From Gonocerus acuteangulatus (Eukaryota; Arthropoda; Insecta; Hemiptera; Coreidae), in assembly GCA_946811695.1 (NCBI GenBank), contig OX328123.1, positions 44,535,403-44,599,402 on the forward strand: a DNA stretch of 64,000 nucleotides. The letters run 5' to 3'. This document shows positions 42,468-52,636 of the stretch, in pieces (position 1 is the first letter of the stretch; the number at the start of each line of letters is the position of its first letter). Both the position numbers and the translations under genes were made by a program. Below the pieces are notes generated by a model, which saw nothing but the letters and a program-made list of their open reading frames with translations, was not told the DNA's origin and did no database searches.

Positions 42468-42600
42468 TATCTATAGGTTACTACCCTTTTCTAGCCAGGA
42501 TAGGGCTGATGCCTTTTCTTTTTTCTACGGAAAAGCCAACCCATAATGGGAATCGAACCCACGACCTTTGGCACGGAATGCTCTCGCCTTAACACTCATA
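42468..42600 (-). mobile_element. tRNA-derived SINE, family 2, copy 2
   Basis: On the minus strand box B reads GGGTTCGATTCCC, then GGGTTGGCTTTTC, GCCCTATCCTGGCTAGAAAAG and GGTAGTAACCTATA, matching 16398-16575. The box A side (about 42570-42600) is diverged. Confidence 0.8.
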
Positions 42601-42665
42601 TTATAATATAAATGATAACACTCACTTTTATAATATAAATGATGGAATATTTAGAATAGAATATA

Positions 42666-42908
42666 CATGGGCTTATATAAGGGGGGGCTGCAGTCCCACC
42701 CCCCCGAAATTTTGATTTGATGGTAAAAATGTGTCATAAAACCTATATAAATAGATTAAATAAGATCACTTAGCTTATAAAAAATATTTTATTTATATTG
42801 TAATAGCGTTTAGTGGCCTAAAACTATTAAAAGTTGTAAATTGTTAGTATTCGATACCCCGGAAATGGTCCCAGCCTCCCCCAAAATGATTCTCTCTATA
42901 CGCCCATG
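42666..42908. mobile_element. hAT-like MITE, 243 bp, copy 2
   Basis: Same family as 5294-5546: ends CATGGGC(T/G)TATATA / TATACGCCCATG, and an exact 8-bp duplication AGAATATA (42658-42665 and 42909-42916). Inverted in orientation relative to copy 1. No ORF. Confidence 0.9.
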
Positions 42909-42939
42909 AGAATATATATTTCACATTGGCTGTCTGGGG

Positions 42940-43162
42940 CTAGCGTGGAGATCACGTGTCCGGCAGCAACGAGATTACGTGACCGCCAGCGCTGGCAAGC
43001 AGCGCTAAAAAGTTAAACATGTTCAACTTTTGACTTTGGCTGGTAATCACCAGCCCGCTCGTATTCCCCAGCCGCTGGTCCTGGGTCAGACTAGGCTGCT
43101 TGCTGGTAATTCCCCCGCTGCTGGCTAGTAGTGGCTGGTAACCAGCCTAGTGTGACCGCGGC
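42940..43162 (-). repeat. TIR-like GC-rich end, right
   Basis: CAG/CTGG-rich segment (GCTGGTAATCACCAGCC, GCTGGTAATTCC, GCTGGTAACCAGCC) ending CAGCCTAGTGTGACCGCGGC at 43162, followed by TAA (43163-43165). It is the inverted partner of 35376-35396. If the two are the ends of one element, the LINE at 36.3-42.2 kb lies within it; otherwise this is a separate MITE. Confidence 0.5.
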
Positions 43163-43165
43163 TAA

Positions 43166-43408
43166 AGAGCATGACGAAAAGAGGGTGCTATTACAGGTTT
43201 ATTCTCGAGCAAAGTTTGGCAAGATCCGCCGGAATATTATTATCTTGAAGGAATCATTTGGCTGAAGTTTCTGGAGTTAATCAACACCGGAGTAACCCCC
43301 CCCCCCCACCAGATAGACTGTTTTTTTATATTTTTGACTAACTCGTTCAATCATTTGCTATGGGAATCCTGGGGGGTATCGTGATAACAGAAGATATATA
43401 TATATATA

Positions 43409-43463
<55 letters not shown>

Positions 43464-44890
43464 TCTTGTGTGAATGCAACCTCAACAGCTAAATTCCTTC
43501 GAAAGTGCTAAAAAAAAATGGATATACTCAATACGATGTTGAAATATCAGAAATAACCGTATTCCTTTAACCTCACCCTGATAGGGCAAAAGTTCTTATT
43601 ATTATATATTTATGATATTCATCGTCGTGGGAGGAAAGAGATGTTTTGAAATTTGAAAACCAAGAAGGGTCAACGTGAGGAGGTGGAAAGGATACATTCA
43701 AGCAGGGTGGGAGGTATTGTTACATAAATTCAGGTAATATTTCTGTTTGTTAACCTTCAATATTATCACTTTTATGAGTATTATATGAACAGTAAACGTT
43801 TAGCCAAAGACTTCAATTTACGGAAAACCATTTTTTCATTGCGTTTGTTGATCCCCTCCCCTTCCCGATAAGTAATAATTATTGAGCATGACACTAATTG
43901 GAAGAAGGAATCGATTATTGGCAATGAGAGTGTTATTTGAGGAATCGGTAAAAGTTATGTGGATAAAGGGTTAATTCGAAATAGGAGTCGTAAGTACACA
44001 ATTACCGGCCGTCCTTAATCACCCACCCTGTTAGCCTAGCCTAATTGTTTGTCTCCGGGAGCAGATCGAATATTGGCTTGTTTTTCCGATCCGCCCATCA
44101 TTTTTACCCCCCATTGCGAGCCTTTTTCTTTTAGGGCTGCCTTAGAGTCGGGCTAAAACTAGGGCAATCTAAGGGAGGTTAGCGTGTAGGCGACCATCCA
44201 AATAGGATTCGCCATTGAGGTGTCATTTAAAATGGAGATTCTTTACCCGTGTCCTATTTCAGCAAAGATAGTCCACGGGGACATGAAGAAAAAAGTCATA
44301 CATCTTTAACCTATCGACATCTACAACTAAATTCAACACCATCCTTTTGGTTGTAAACTAACTCCTCAAAATCCTTACGGACTTCATAAACATTATCATT
44401 ACCACATTTTATGACCAAAAACTTAAGAAAAGTATCATGTCACATGGCAGCATAATAGACGCGTAGATAGCGGAAAATTTCAGTGAAAGAAAGAACACTT
44501 TATTTAAAAATTAAAGTGAGGCTGCCCAAATTAATGGGGTTGCTAAACCACTCAGCTCAACTATCAGTCTTGGGATATATGTTTTTATGAATTATTTTGG
44601 TTTATTTTTCGCACTAGGATCCAGGTTTAATCTTTAAGACTAGGTGGTTTAATCTAAAGAGTCGGTTACATCTGGGGAATCGGGGGTTGTAATAATGATC
44701 ACTTTGTACACATGACTCTGCTCCTTATCGATTGTGCTATTTGCTTATGTTTCTTCATTGGCTTAACCATAAATATGATGGTTAATGATCCCAAGGGAGT
44801 CATTAACCATCTATTTAAATCAAATAAAATTTAAGAAAATAGAATTAATAATATAAAAATGGATTAGTGAGCTTAATTAGTGTACTGAAC
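43166..44890. other. Non-coding stretch
   Basis: (TA)n at about 43395-43460. Otherwise no recognisable gene; decayed repeat text. Confidence 0.3.
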
Positions 44891-44895
44891 AAATT

Positions 44896-45040
44896 TTTAT
44901 TTTAATTTACGGTGCACTGACTACTAGGCCATTGACACAGACATCCATGGTGCAGCATGGAATTTTCTGAACGGGCCCTGAAATGAGAAAAATCCCTGCT
45001 GTTGTGACTCGAACCCCCACTAGACCACTGGGAGACCCGT
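44896..45040 (-). mobile_element. tRNA-derived SINE, family 1, diverged copy
   Basis: Minus strand: GGGTCTCCCAGTGGTCTAGT head, GGTTCGA-like GGGGTTCGAGTCAC, then the tail stem at 44911-44938 (GTGTCAATGGCCTAG...GTGCACC) and an AT-rich end. Same family as 31116-31313 but older; the anticodon-region part is deleted. Confidence 0.75.
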
Positions 45041-46180
45041 GAACAGATATTAAACATGAATTTCATTATTTGATCACTTTGAGGTATTTCAGTACAAATT
45101 TTAGCTAATATTAAATTTTTGGTAATCTTGAATGGTACACATAAAAACATAAAACATAAACGTTTAATAACATAATGCGTCCAGTACTCCGGGTAACAGC
45201 AGACTTCCGAATAGACGGAACAGGTGGGTGTTAATAACGCAGACCAGATACCTCGCTGTTTTTTTGTTTTTTTTCTAAACAATAGCAGCACATAAAATAC
45301 ATGTTTAATTATTAGTGGACCAACAGATCACTTCACTAATATGGTAATCTATAATTCAAGATTTAAAACAAAACAAACAAACTTATTTATACGGGAGATT
45401 ATATAGATATGTTTTCCCGTCCACTGGGGATACCTCGCTGTATTATGTTCTTGAGTCTCTAGGAAAACATTTCAAAGGCGTTCCATTCAAGGAGATTGCG
45501 TTATGACGTGATTGGCTAGGAAAACACACCTTAAAAGGTTCTACAGACAATGGAGAGCACTCCCTCTCTCCATTCATAGTCCGGAAGAGTGGCTTACAAT
45601 CTAAGTGGTGGGAGGATGGCATAGAGAAAATACGTTGTATTAAGAAAATTTGTGATACACGGAAGTTTCTCTCATAATCTAACGTAGGAACACATGTGCA
45701 AAATTAATCAATGAGGACAAAATCAAATTTTTGGCCATAACCAACATGTCTAATCACAATAACTAACTTATTAATACTTGGAGATTTGAGTACTACCAGC
45801 TGGTATATAAGCTGTAACTTTACTTAAAATGTGCGAGCCGCTGTAATAATTCACGTACAAACTTTTTACAATACGAATGAACTTTTTATAATCGTTTTAA
45901 AGATTTTTTTATAGCATGTTTAAATAATTAAGATTATTTGTTTATTTACAGTAAAATAGCATAATCCAGAAAGGATCAAGCTGTATTATCAAGACTCGGA
46001 ATAGGACACACTTAATTTTCCAACAGTTATCCTTTAAAAGTCTACGTCTCCTATATATAACACTTGCGACGTGAAAAATAAAGTTGAATAAACCATAAGA
46101 AATTGCCTCCAGGAGAACACATCAGGCAGAAACACAAGATAGAAATTGGTTTTACTTCACTTACTAGTTCCATTTTAACG
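45041..46180. other. Non-coding stretch
   Basis: No gene or clear element. The text at 45410-45600 has a different base composition but shows no frame. Confidence 0.3.
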
Positions 46181-46272
46181 GGTTTCCTCCCTCCCTCGGA
46201 GGGGGAGCGAGAGGAATACCGCTTATTAGGTTGACCTCATGACATATATTAAATTTTCCAATGAGAAATGTC

Positions 46273-46337
<65 letters not shown>

Positions 46338-46450
46338 ATATATATGTATATATATATATATATGTACATATATATATATATATATACATGTGATATACAT
46401 TATGTATTGGAACGTGTAGCACAAAATAAACGGCCTCTTTGCAGGGTTAC

Positions 46451-46533
<83 letters not shown>
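46181..46533 (+). repeat. Left arm of an inverted repeat round the Gypsy element
   Basis: 46240-46460 (CATATATTAAATTTTCCAAT, GTCTACATATA, (TA)n, GATATACATTATGTATTGGA, 'ggcctctttgcagggttac', then (TAA)n and (TA)n) is the inverse of 51833-52067. A GGTTTCCTCC/GGAGGG end module resembling that at 2.3-2.7 kb lies at 46181-46240. The LTR element inserted into the (TA)n at the centre of this palindrome. Confidence 0.85.
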
Positions 46534-46534
<1 letters not shown>

Positions 46535-46700
46535 CTTATGTCCGGTCCGAACTAGACGATGTTTTTAAAAAGTATAATACACAAGGACACGGGTCTAATC
46601 ACTACAAGATTCAGACAGTAACTAACTTTATTAATCCTGCCGGGCCTTATATAGGCCCGGCTGTTTGTTTACATTTACATACTCTCTTTCTCCCCTAACA
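46534..46700 (-). repeat. 3' LTR of the Gypsy element
   Basis: 167 bp, starting TGTTAGGGG on the minus strand. It contains an unusual TATA region: TTATATA flanked by perfect 8-bp arms GCCGGGCC / GGCCCGGC (46639-46661). AATAAAG (46624-46633, minus) may be a poly(A) signal. Confidence 0.9.
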
Positions 46701-46715
46701 GCTCCCCCCCAGTTT
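46701..46715 (-). promoter_or_regulatory. Polypurine tract
   Basis: Minus strand AACTGGGGGGGAGC lies directly before the 3' LTR, the expected primer site for plus-strand DNA synthesis. Confidence 0.8.
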
Positions 46716-47038
46716 CCGCAACTCCCGGAAACTCTAAAAAAATAATAAAAAAAAAATAGAACAAAACTTTATCTATGTATATATATAGCAATAGGGAGAA
46801 AGAGAGAAAACATTGATACAGAGCTAAACAAACAAAACAAAACAAAAAAAACTTTTGAACACTAAAAATTGATACAAACTAAACAAACAAAACTTTTGAA
46901 CACTAAACAACTAACTTGTCACCTTATGTACGAAGAAGAAGAAAAAAAAAGGAAAAATGAAAAGAACGATTGAACGGAATATATACAATTGGAAACTTAA
47001 GTAAGGAACAAAACCGCACTAGAAAAAAAACCTCTTAG

Positions 47039-47710
47039 TCACTCACTGATCCGCACTGTCCGATCTTGTGTCGAACGGGCTGGTACCTTGAGCTGCTCAA
47101 TGTGAGCAGTCCTCTGACGGACTGGTTGATCTCGGGACCGAAGAGTCACGATGTTGTGTTCGTGGATCGCCACTACCGTGTAGGGACCATCGTAGCGTGT
47201 GGGCTGTTTACCTCTGTTCGTAGGGATTCTGCGGTAGACAACGTCACCTAATTTAATGGGCGCACGTGGATCTCGTAGGCGGTCGTTATGCTTCTGTACT
47301 CTGGACCTCTTCTCCTTCTGTAGCTTCAGTTGTGCCGTTCTCCGGACTCGATCTTGGTTAATCCTGCACTGTTGTACCGCCTCGACGACTCCCTCCTCAC
47401 CCGCTGATTCTCTAACGTGACGTCCTAACTTTAGTGTGCCAAACAGGACCTCAAAGGGCGTGAAGCCTGTGGCTGAATGCACCGAGTGATTATAAGCGGT
47501 GACCGCTATGTCCATCGCCTCTTCCCCACTGAGATTTCGCTCTTCTTGGAGTATTCTCAAGTGCTCGCTGAGTGTGCCATGTAACCTCTCGACGCCTCCG
47601 TGGCTTTGCGGTCTGCCTGGCGTTGTAATATGATGAGTCGTACTCCAACGCTTTAGGAGGTCGCGTACCGTGCTATTCCGGAATTCGCGGCCGCCGTCTG
47701 TGACGATCAT
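47039..47710 (-). pseudogene. Integrase core and C-terminal domain
   Basis: Continues the pol frame after a TAA stop at 47723. It has the second catalytic Asp in MIVTDGGREF, and the Glu in HGGVERLHGTL 35-odd residues later. Then TAYNHSVHSATGFTPFEVLF, and a C-terminal part with KLGDVVYRR...YDGPYTVV...VTLR, which is the GPY/F module of Gypsy integrases. It ends at a proper stop at 47039. Confidence 0.9.
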
Positions 47711-47722
47711 TTCCGGCGTCCC

Positions 47723-48172
47723 TTATACTTGACTCCACCGAAGAAGACTCCTGGTTATTTCCTGGGCCGATTTAGTATCGATCGACACAGCCATGGCTAC
47801 CTTGCTGAAGACTTCCACCAGTGTTACCCACGACTGACCCTGCCAGGAGAATACATCAGCTTGCACTAAGACCAGGGGGCTCTGCGGCGTGAAGGATTCT
47901 TCCTGTTGTGCCTGCGGCGGTCCTCTATCGTATTTAGTCCGATTACAGACGTCGCATCCCGCTATGACCTTGCGCACTGACTCCGCCATGCCCTTCCAGT
48001 AGTACTTTCGTTTCAAACTGGCTAAGGTTTCTTTGAGCCCTCTATGATTTGATTTTCCTTGATGCTGGGCTATTGTGAGGTCTGACTGCAATTGGGGGTC
48101 GGCCACTATTTCTCCTAATCGTGTGCAGCGAACAAAGATGCGGTCCAAGCCTATCTTCTCCTGGGTCCACAA
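47723..48172 (-). pseudogene. Integrase N-terminus: HHCC zinc finger and first core Asp
   Basis: In frame with the RT part but after a TAA stop at 48209. HHCC finger: HQGKSNHRG...YYWKGM...CDVC. The first catalytic Asp is in LVQADVFSW. The frame ends with TAA at 47723, where the family normally reads on into the GTPE-TDGG block, which here directly follows the stop. Confidence 0.9.
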
Positions 48173-48208
48173 TCGAGCTATCTTATCCCAGACGCTAGCA
48201 TTTCCAAC

Positions 48209-50275
48209 TTATACATAGGTCGTAGTCCCAGGTAGAGACGCATCGTTGAGTAGCCGGCAAATCACCTCATCTCCTGCGTTCGCTGGTGCGCGGACTGTAC
48301 ACCGTAGGCTGGACGCTGTCTTCTTACCGTAGGCGATTTGTGGTGTCCCAGATGTCGACGATTTCCATATAATATGGCGTTTCTTCCCAACAGCTATGTC
48401 GTCCGTTTCTGCCATAGTTCGCTCTCGGTCGCCGACGGAGACTGTTTCTTCGCTAACTGCCGTGTCGTCGACTTCTTCTACTCCTTCTGCGGCTCTTTGC
48501 TCTTCATCGGGGTTCCAATCCTGAAAAAATTGTCGGAGGGATTGTCGCTGGCGGTCTTCTGTCGTTGTAAGTGCGTTCGTGTACTGTAGACGGGATAACC
48601 AATCTGCCACCACATTTGATTTCCCTGGTGTATATGTCACTGTAAAGTCGTATTGCAACAACCTTTCCTTCCACCGCTGGACTCTCGCCGATGTTTCTTT
48701 CAGCGTGGCAACCCATTGTAGGGGTTTATGGTCCGTTTTTACTAAGAAATGCCGACCATACAGGTAAGGCCTGAAATGTTCCACTGCCCACACGATGCCT
48801 AAAAGTTCACGCTCGAGTGCACTGTACTTCTCCTCAGTTGGGGTAAGGCGACGACTTGCATAGGCCACCGGGCGGTTTCCTTCTCTCCCCTGTTGGCTGA
48901 GGACTGCCCCAAGTGCGTGGTCGCTGGCGTCTGTTGTTAACACGAAGCCTTTTTCGAAGTCTGGGAATGCCAAGACGGGTTCTTTCTTGAGCGTCTCAAT
49001 ACACCGTGTCACGGCTTCTGTCATCTGAGGTGTCACTTTGACTCGTCGTCCTTTTCGGAGAAGATCGTTAAGTTCCGCTACCTCCGCTGCCATGTCGGGT
49101 ATGAACCGACGATAGTAGTTTAAAGCACCTAAGAGCCTTCTAACTCCTTTGACGTCCATGGGTAAATTGATTGATGCCAGGGAAGAGACCTTGCCTGGAT
49201 CTGGTCTAATCCCATCGTGTGCGATGACGTGACCTAAAAACGTGACGCTCTGTAGGCCGATGCGGGTTTTGTCCGCAGAATGTTTGAGACCGAATTCTCG
49301 GAGTCTGGAAAACACTCGTCGAAGATGATGGACATGCTCTTCCGCCGACTTGCTGAACACTAAGAGGTCATCCATATAGCCTTGACAGTACGAAGTTCCG
49401 AGGCCTGTGAGGAACTCGTCCATTAACTTCTGGAAGGTCGTTGGCGCGTTCTTAAGACCGAACGGCATCCTCGTGAACTGATAATGTCCACGTTCGAACG
49501 AGAATGCTGTTTTCTCCTCGTCCCGCGGATCCATCCGGATCTGATGGTATCCCGCTTTCAAGTCTAGCGTGCTAAAGACTTTGGCACCACTAAGTCTGTC
49601 GAGGATATCGTCGAGGCGAGGGAGGGGATACTTCTCGTCAACAGTGACTTCATTCAACTTCCTGTAGTCCACGACGACCCTATATTTCCCTGGTGACCCT
49701 GCTTTAGAAACGGCCCACAACGGGCTGTTGTACCCCGATGTACTCGGCACGATGATTCCTTGTCGCAAAAGATTCTTTATTTCTTCCGCTATTGGAGCCT
49801 TGAGGGCTTGCGGGTATCGTCGTTCTTTAGTGTATACCGGCCGATCGTTAGTTACTCTAATTTGATGTTGCGTGCGCCCCGTCGCACTAAGTGGCTGACC
49901 CTCTTGGTGGTAGACGTCACTGAATTCCGCGAGCACCTCCGCAAAGGGATCTTCTTTCACTGTGCTCACCAATGGACCTTTCCGCTCGTCGTTTCCGATG
50001 TCGGTGTACGTCCGGCTACCCACTGTTATCGTCCACTTCCTGGTTCTTGTCTCTGCAGCACTGCTTAGTGACAACAGCATATCACATCCTAGGATGCCTT
50101 GGTACTCTGGTGGCATACTCCAGACGACGTGTGCTGTCAGCGTCCCCTGACCTCCCCACAGGTTCGCGGGTAGGTGGATTTCTCCCATAACTTCGCATTC
50201 TCCACCGAGTGTCGAAAGCTTACAGCGGCACTCTTGTATCTCTTGTGCTTTCCATTCTTGGTCGTGGGCACGCAA
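48209..50275 (-). pseudogene. Gypsy pol: protease remnant, RT and RNase H
   Basis: About 688 codons. The first 70 residues match only the C-terminal half of a retropepsin (ILGCDMLL). The D-S/T-G active site is not visible upstream, so protease is probably partly deleted. RT: YRVVVDYRKLNEVT, FSTLDLKAGYHQI, FGLKNAPTTFQ, catalytic YMDD. RNase H: LTTDASDHALGAVL, YSALERELLGIVW, VKTDHKPL, then a connection to the integrase. The last part before the stop is Glu/Asp/Thr-rich. The RT residues themselves look intact. Confidence 0.92.
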
Positions 50276-50314
50276 AGCTTCTTGTTTCGGGTCGCCGCTC
50301 TGTTTACACGTACC

Positions 50315-51430
50315 TCATCTTCTTGTCTGGGCCACCTGCCCGGTGCGCAGAACGGCTGCATACGACTCGATTTTCTTGGGCACCTTTCTGTCCGTCTCGA
50401 CTTCTGCTTCACTGCTGTCATCCGAGTCAAGACTGCTGGGGGTGTCAGCTCGGCGGGACCTGCCTCTATTTACCCGGTGGAAATTTACTTCCATCGGTTC
50501 CCCTGCGTCTTTCTTTGGTTTCCTCACGTAAGGGCACTGTCGAGCTACGTGTCCCCGGCTTTCACACTCAAAACACTTAATTTGCGGACACCTAGCCGCG
50601 ATATGTCCTGGTCTCCCGCACTCATAACACCTCCTATCAGGGACTGAGTCCTTCTGGCGCGGTGCACTTCGCCGGGTCGATTCGCGCCTCGCGGGCCCGC
50701 GCTCCATTCTCCTGTCGAATTCCCGCGGCCGCCTCGTTCGTTCTTGTGGCACTACGTATCCGCGCCGTGTTCTTTCCCTCACTTGGGTCCATGGTACTTC
50801 CTCCTGTATCGCCGCGTGAGCTTCGGCGTCCTTCTCCCCTTCTTCTATAAGGGCCCGAGCTGCTTCGCGGAACTCGCCTTCGGGGCTTAAGGTTTGTCCT
50901 GTCTCCCTGCCGAGGTGGACTCTGAGCACTCGTTTCATCACGAGTTATATTGCCTTGGTCGCATCCGTATGTTCTCTATCTAGCAATTTATCCTCAATTT
51001 TGTTAAACCAGGTGAGTAAGCGCCCCGCAAAATTCGCCTTGGATTGCTGAGAGTTCCTGGTCTCCTGTAACATTTTCACAAAATCTTCTTCAGCTGTCCA
51101 CCGTCCTCCTCCGTACGCCTTCTTCAGTCGCTCCTTTATAGTGTCCCATTCCGTTCCTGTATCGCTTTGTATTTGGTAGAGGATCTGTCTTCTGATACGC
51201 CCTGCTAGGGCTGCTCGTAGCGTGGCGGCGTCGGTAGGGTCCAACCATCCCGCTTCCTCCTTACTATCAATAAGTTTGACTATTCTGTCCACATCCTTGA
51301 GAAAATGCGTTAACTCGCCAGCGTCGCCGGTGAATTTTTCGATCTGACTGATAGCGATCCTGGTGTCCTGAGCGCACGTTGCTTTCAACTTCAACCATTC
51401 GATCGCGGCCACTTGATTTCCTTCCGCCAT
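50315..51430 (-). pseudogene. Gypsy gag with two zinc knuckles, one in-frame stop
   Basis: From ATG at 51430 (MAEGNQVAA). Capsid-like part with IEKFTGDAGELTHFLKDVDR and KERLKKAYGGG, then a TAA stop at 50945-50947. The same frame resumes as a basic linker and two CCHC knuckles (CYECGRPGHIAARC, CFECESRGHVARQC). It ends at a TGA at 50315-50317, beyond which pol continues in the same frame. Packages element RNA in the family. Confidence 0.9.
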
Positions 51431-51497
51431 TCTATTTTCGTTGAGCCGGTCCTTAAGAGTTTTTCGCACTCCCGGACGCACCACGCACTTTACGCAC

Positions 51498-51515
51498 TCC
51501 CGGGTTTCGGCACCA
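51498..51515 (-). promoter_or_regulatory. Primer-binding site
   Basis: Minus strand TGGTGCCGAAACCCGGGA starts at the inner edge of the 5' LTR. An 18-nt match starting TGG is as expected for pairing with a tRNA 3' end (CCA). I do not assign the tRNA. Confidence 0.8.
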
Positions 51516-51680
51516 CTTATGTCCGGTCCGAACTAGACGATGTTTTTAAAAAGTATAATACACAAGGACACGGGTCTAATCACTACAAGATTCAGACAGT
51601 AACTAACTTTATTAATCCTGCCGGGCCTTATATAGGCCCGGCTGTTTGTTTACATTTACATACTCTCTTTCTCCCCTAAC

Positions 51681-51681
<1 letters not shown>
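51515..51681 (-). repeat. 5' LTR of the Gypsy element
   Basis: Identical by eye to 46534-46700, including the GCCGGGCC-TTATATA-GGCCCGGC block at 51620-51642, which would be the promoter of this copy. Confidence 0.9.
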
Positions 51682-51754
<73 letters not shown>

Positions 51755-51767
51755 CGTGATATTTTTA

Positions 51768-51832
<65 letters not shown>

Positions 51833-51917
51833 ATTATTATTAGTTTCCTCTCTGCAGTAACCCTGCAAAGAGGCCGTTTATTTTGTGCTACACGTTCCAA
51901 TACATAATGTATATCAC

Positions 51918-51967
<50 letters not shown>

Positions 51968-51988
51968 GTGTATATATATATACATATA

Positions 51989-52032
<44 letters not shown>

Positions 52033-52075
52033 GACATTTCTCATTGGAAAATTTAATATATGTCATGGAACACAA
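51682..52075 (-). repeat. Right arm of the inverted repeat round the Gypsy element
   Basis: (TA)n 51682-51830 with one interruption, then the inverse of 46240-46460: GTAACCCTGCAAAGAGGCCG, TCCAATACATAATGTATATC, (TA)n, GTAGACATTTCTC, ATTGGAAAATTTAATATATG. Confidence 0.85.
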
Positions 52076-52106
52076 ATGATTCTCCCCAGCGAAGAAACCT
52101 CAAAAG

Positions 52107-52170
<64 letters not shown>

Positions 52171-52329
52171 GAACGAATATCCGTAAGCACAACAATTTTT
52201 TTCGTGCGAATTTCGCCCGTAAAACAATCTACCGGTGGAGGGATTCTCTTGGTTAACGAACTTGACCTTTCAAATTCTTGTAACAAATTTCATCAAAATC
52301 TGACTATTTGCGGGGCAGCATCATATTTT

Positions 52330-52392
<63 letters not shown>

Positions 52393-52400
52393 ACCACGGG
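52076..52400 (-). repeat. Fragment of the (TA)n-associated repeat body
   Basis: Two (TA)n tracts (about 52110-52167 and 52333-52388) flank TGCGAATTTCGCCC, GGTTAACGAACTTGACCTTT and AATTTCATCAAAATCTGAC, a diverged inverted copy of the body at 1.3-4.1 kb. Confidence 0.75.
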
Positions 52401-52636
52401 AGACCCCTAAATCAGCAGTTAACATACGAAAGCTTAATAAATGTGATAGAAAAACGTGTCTGAAGAAATTTTCGATGGAACGGTCACAATTTGAGAAATA
52501 TGTGCTTAAAACTTAACAAGTTTTGTTTAATTTTTCTATTGGTGTCTCTATATTTGCCTTAGTTTATAATTACTTGTAGTTATTTTAATTGCATTTTGTT
52601 TCTAAACATTAAAACTAAATGAGAAGTATGCTTGTA

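Larger units (their letters stand above)
46534..51681 (-). mobile_element. Ty3/Gypsy LTR retrotransposon, recent but broken
   Basis: 5.15 kb on the minus strand between two 167-bp LTRs that look identical base for base. Both flanks are (TA)n, so a TATA 4-bp duplication is consistent but not provable. Order gag, (protease), RT, RNase H, integrase; no envelope frame is visible. gag and pol share one frame, broken by TAA at 50945, TGA at 50315, TAA at 48209 and TAA at 47723. The coding part is clearly GC-richer than the surroundings. Confidence 0.95.

Noticed and set aside
44902..45291. 129-residue minus frame as a gene
   Set aside because: It runs across a SINE copy and has no family features.
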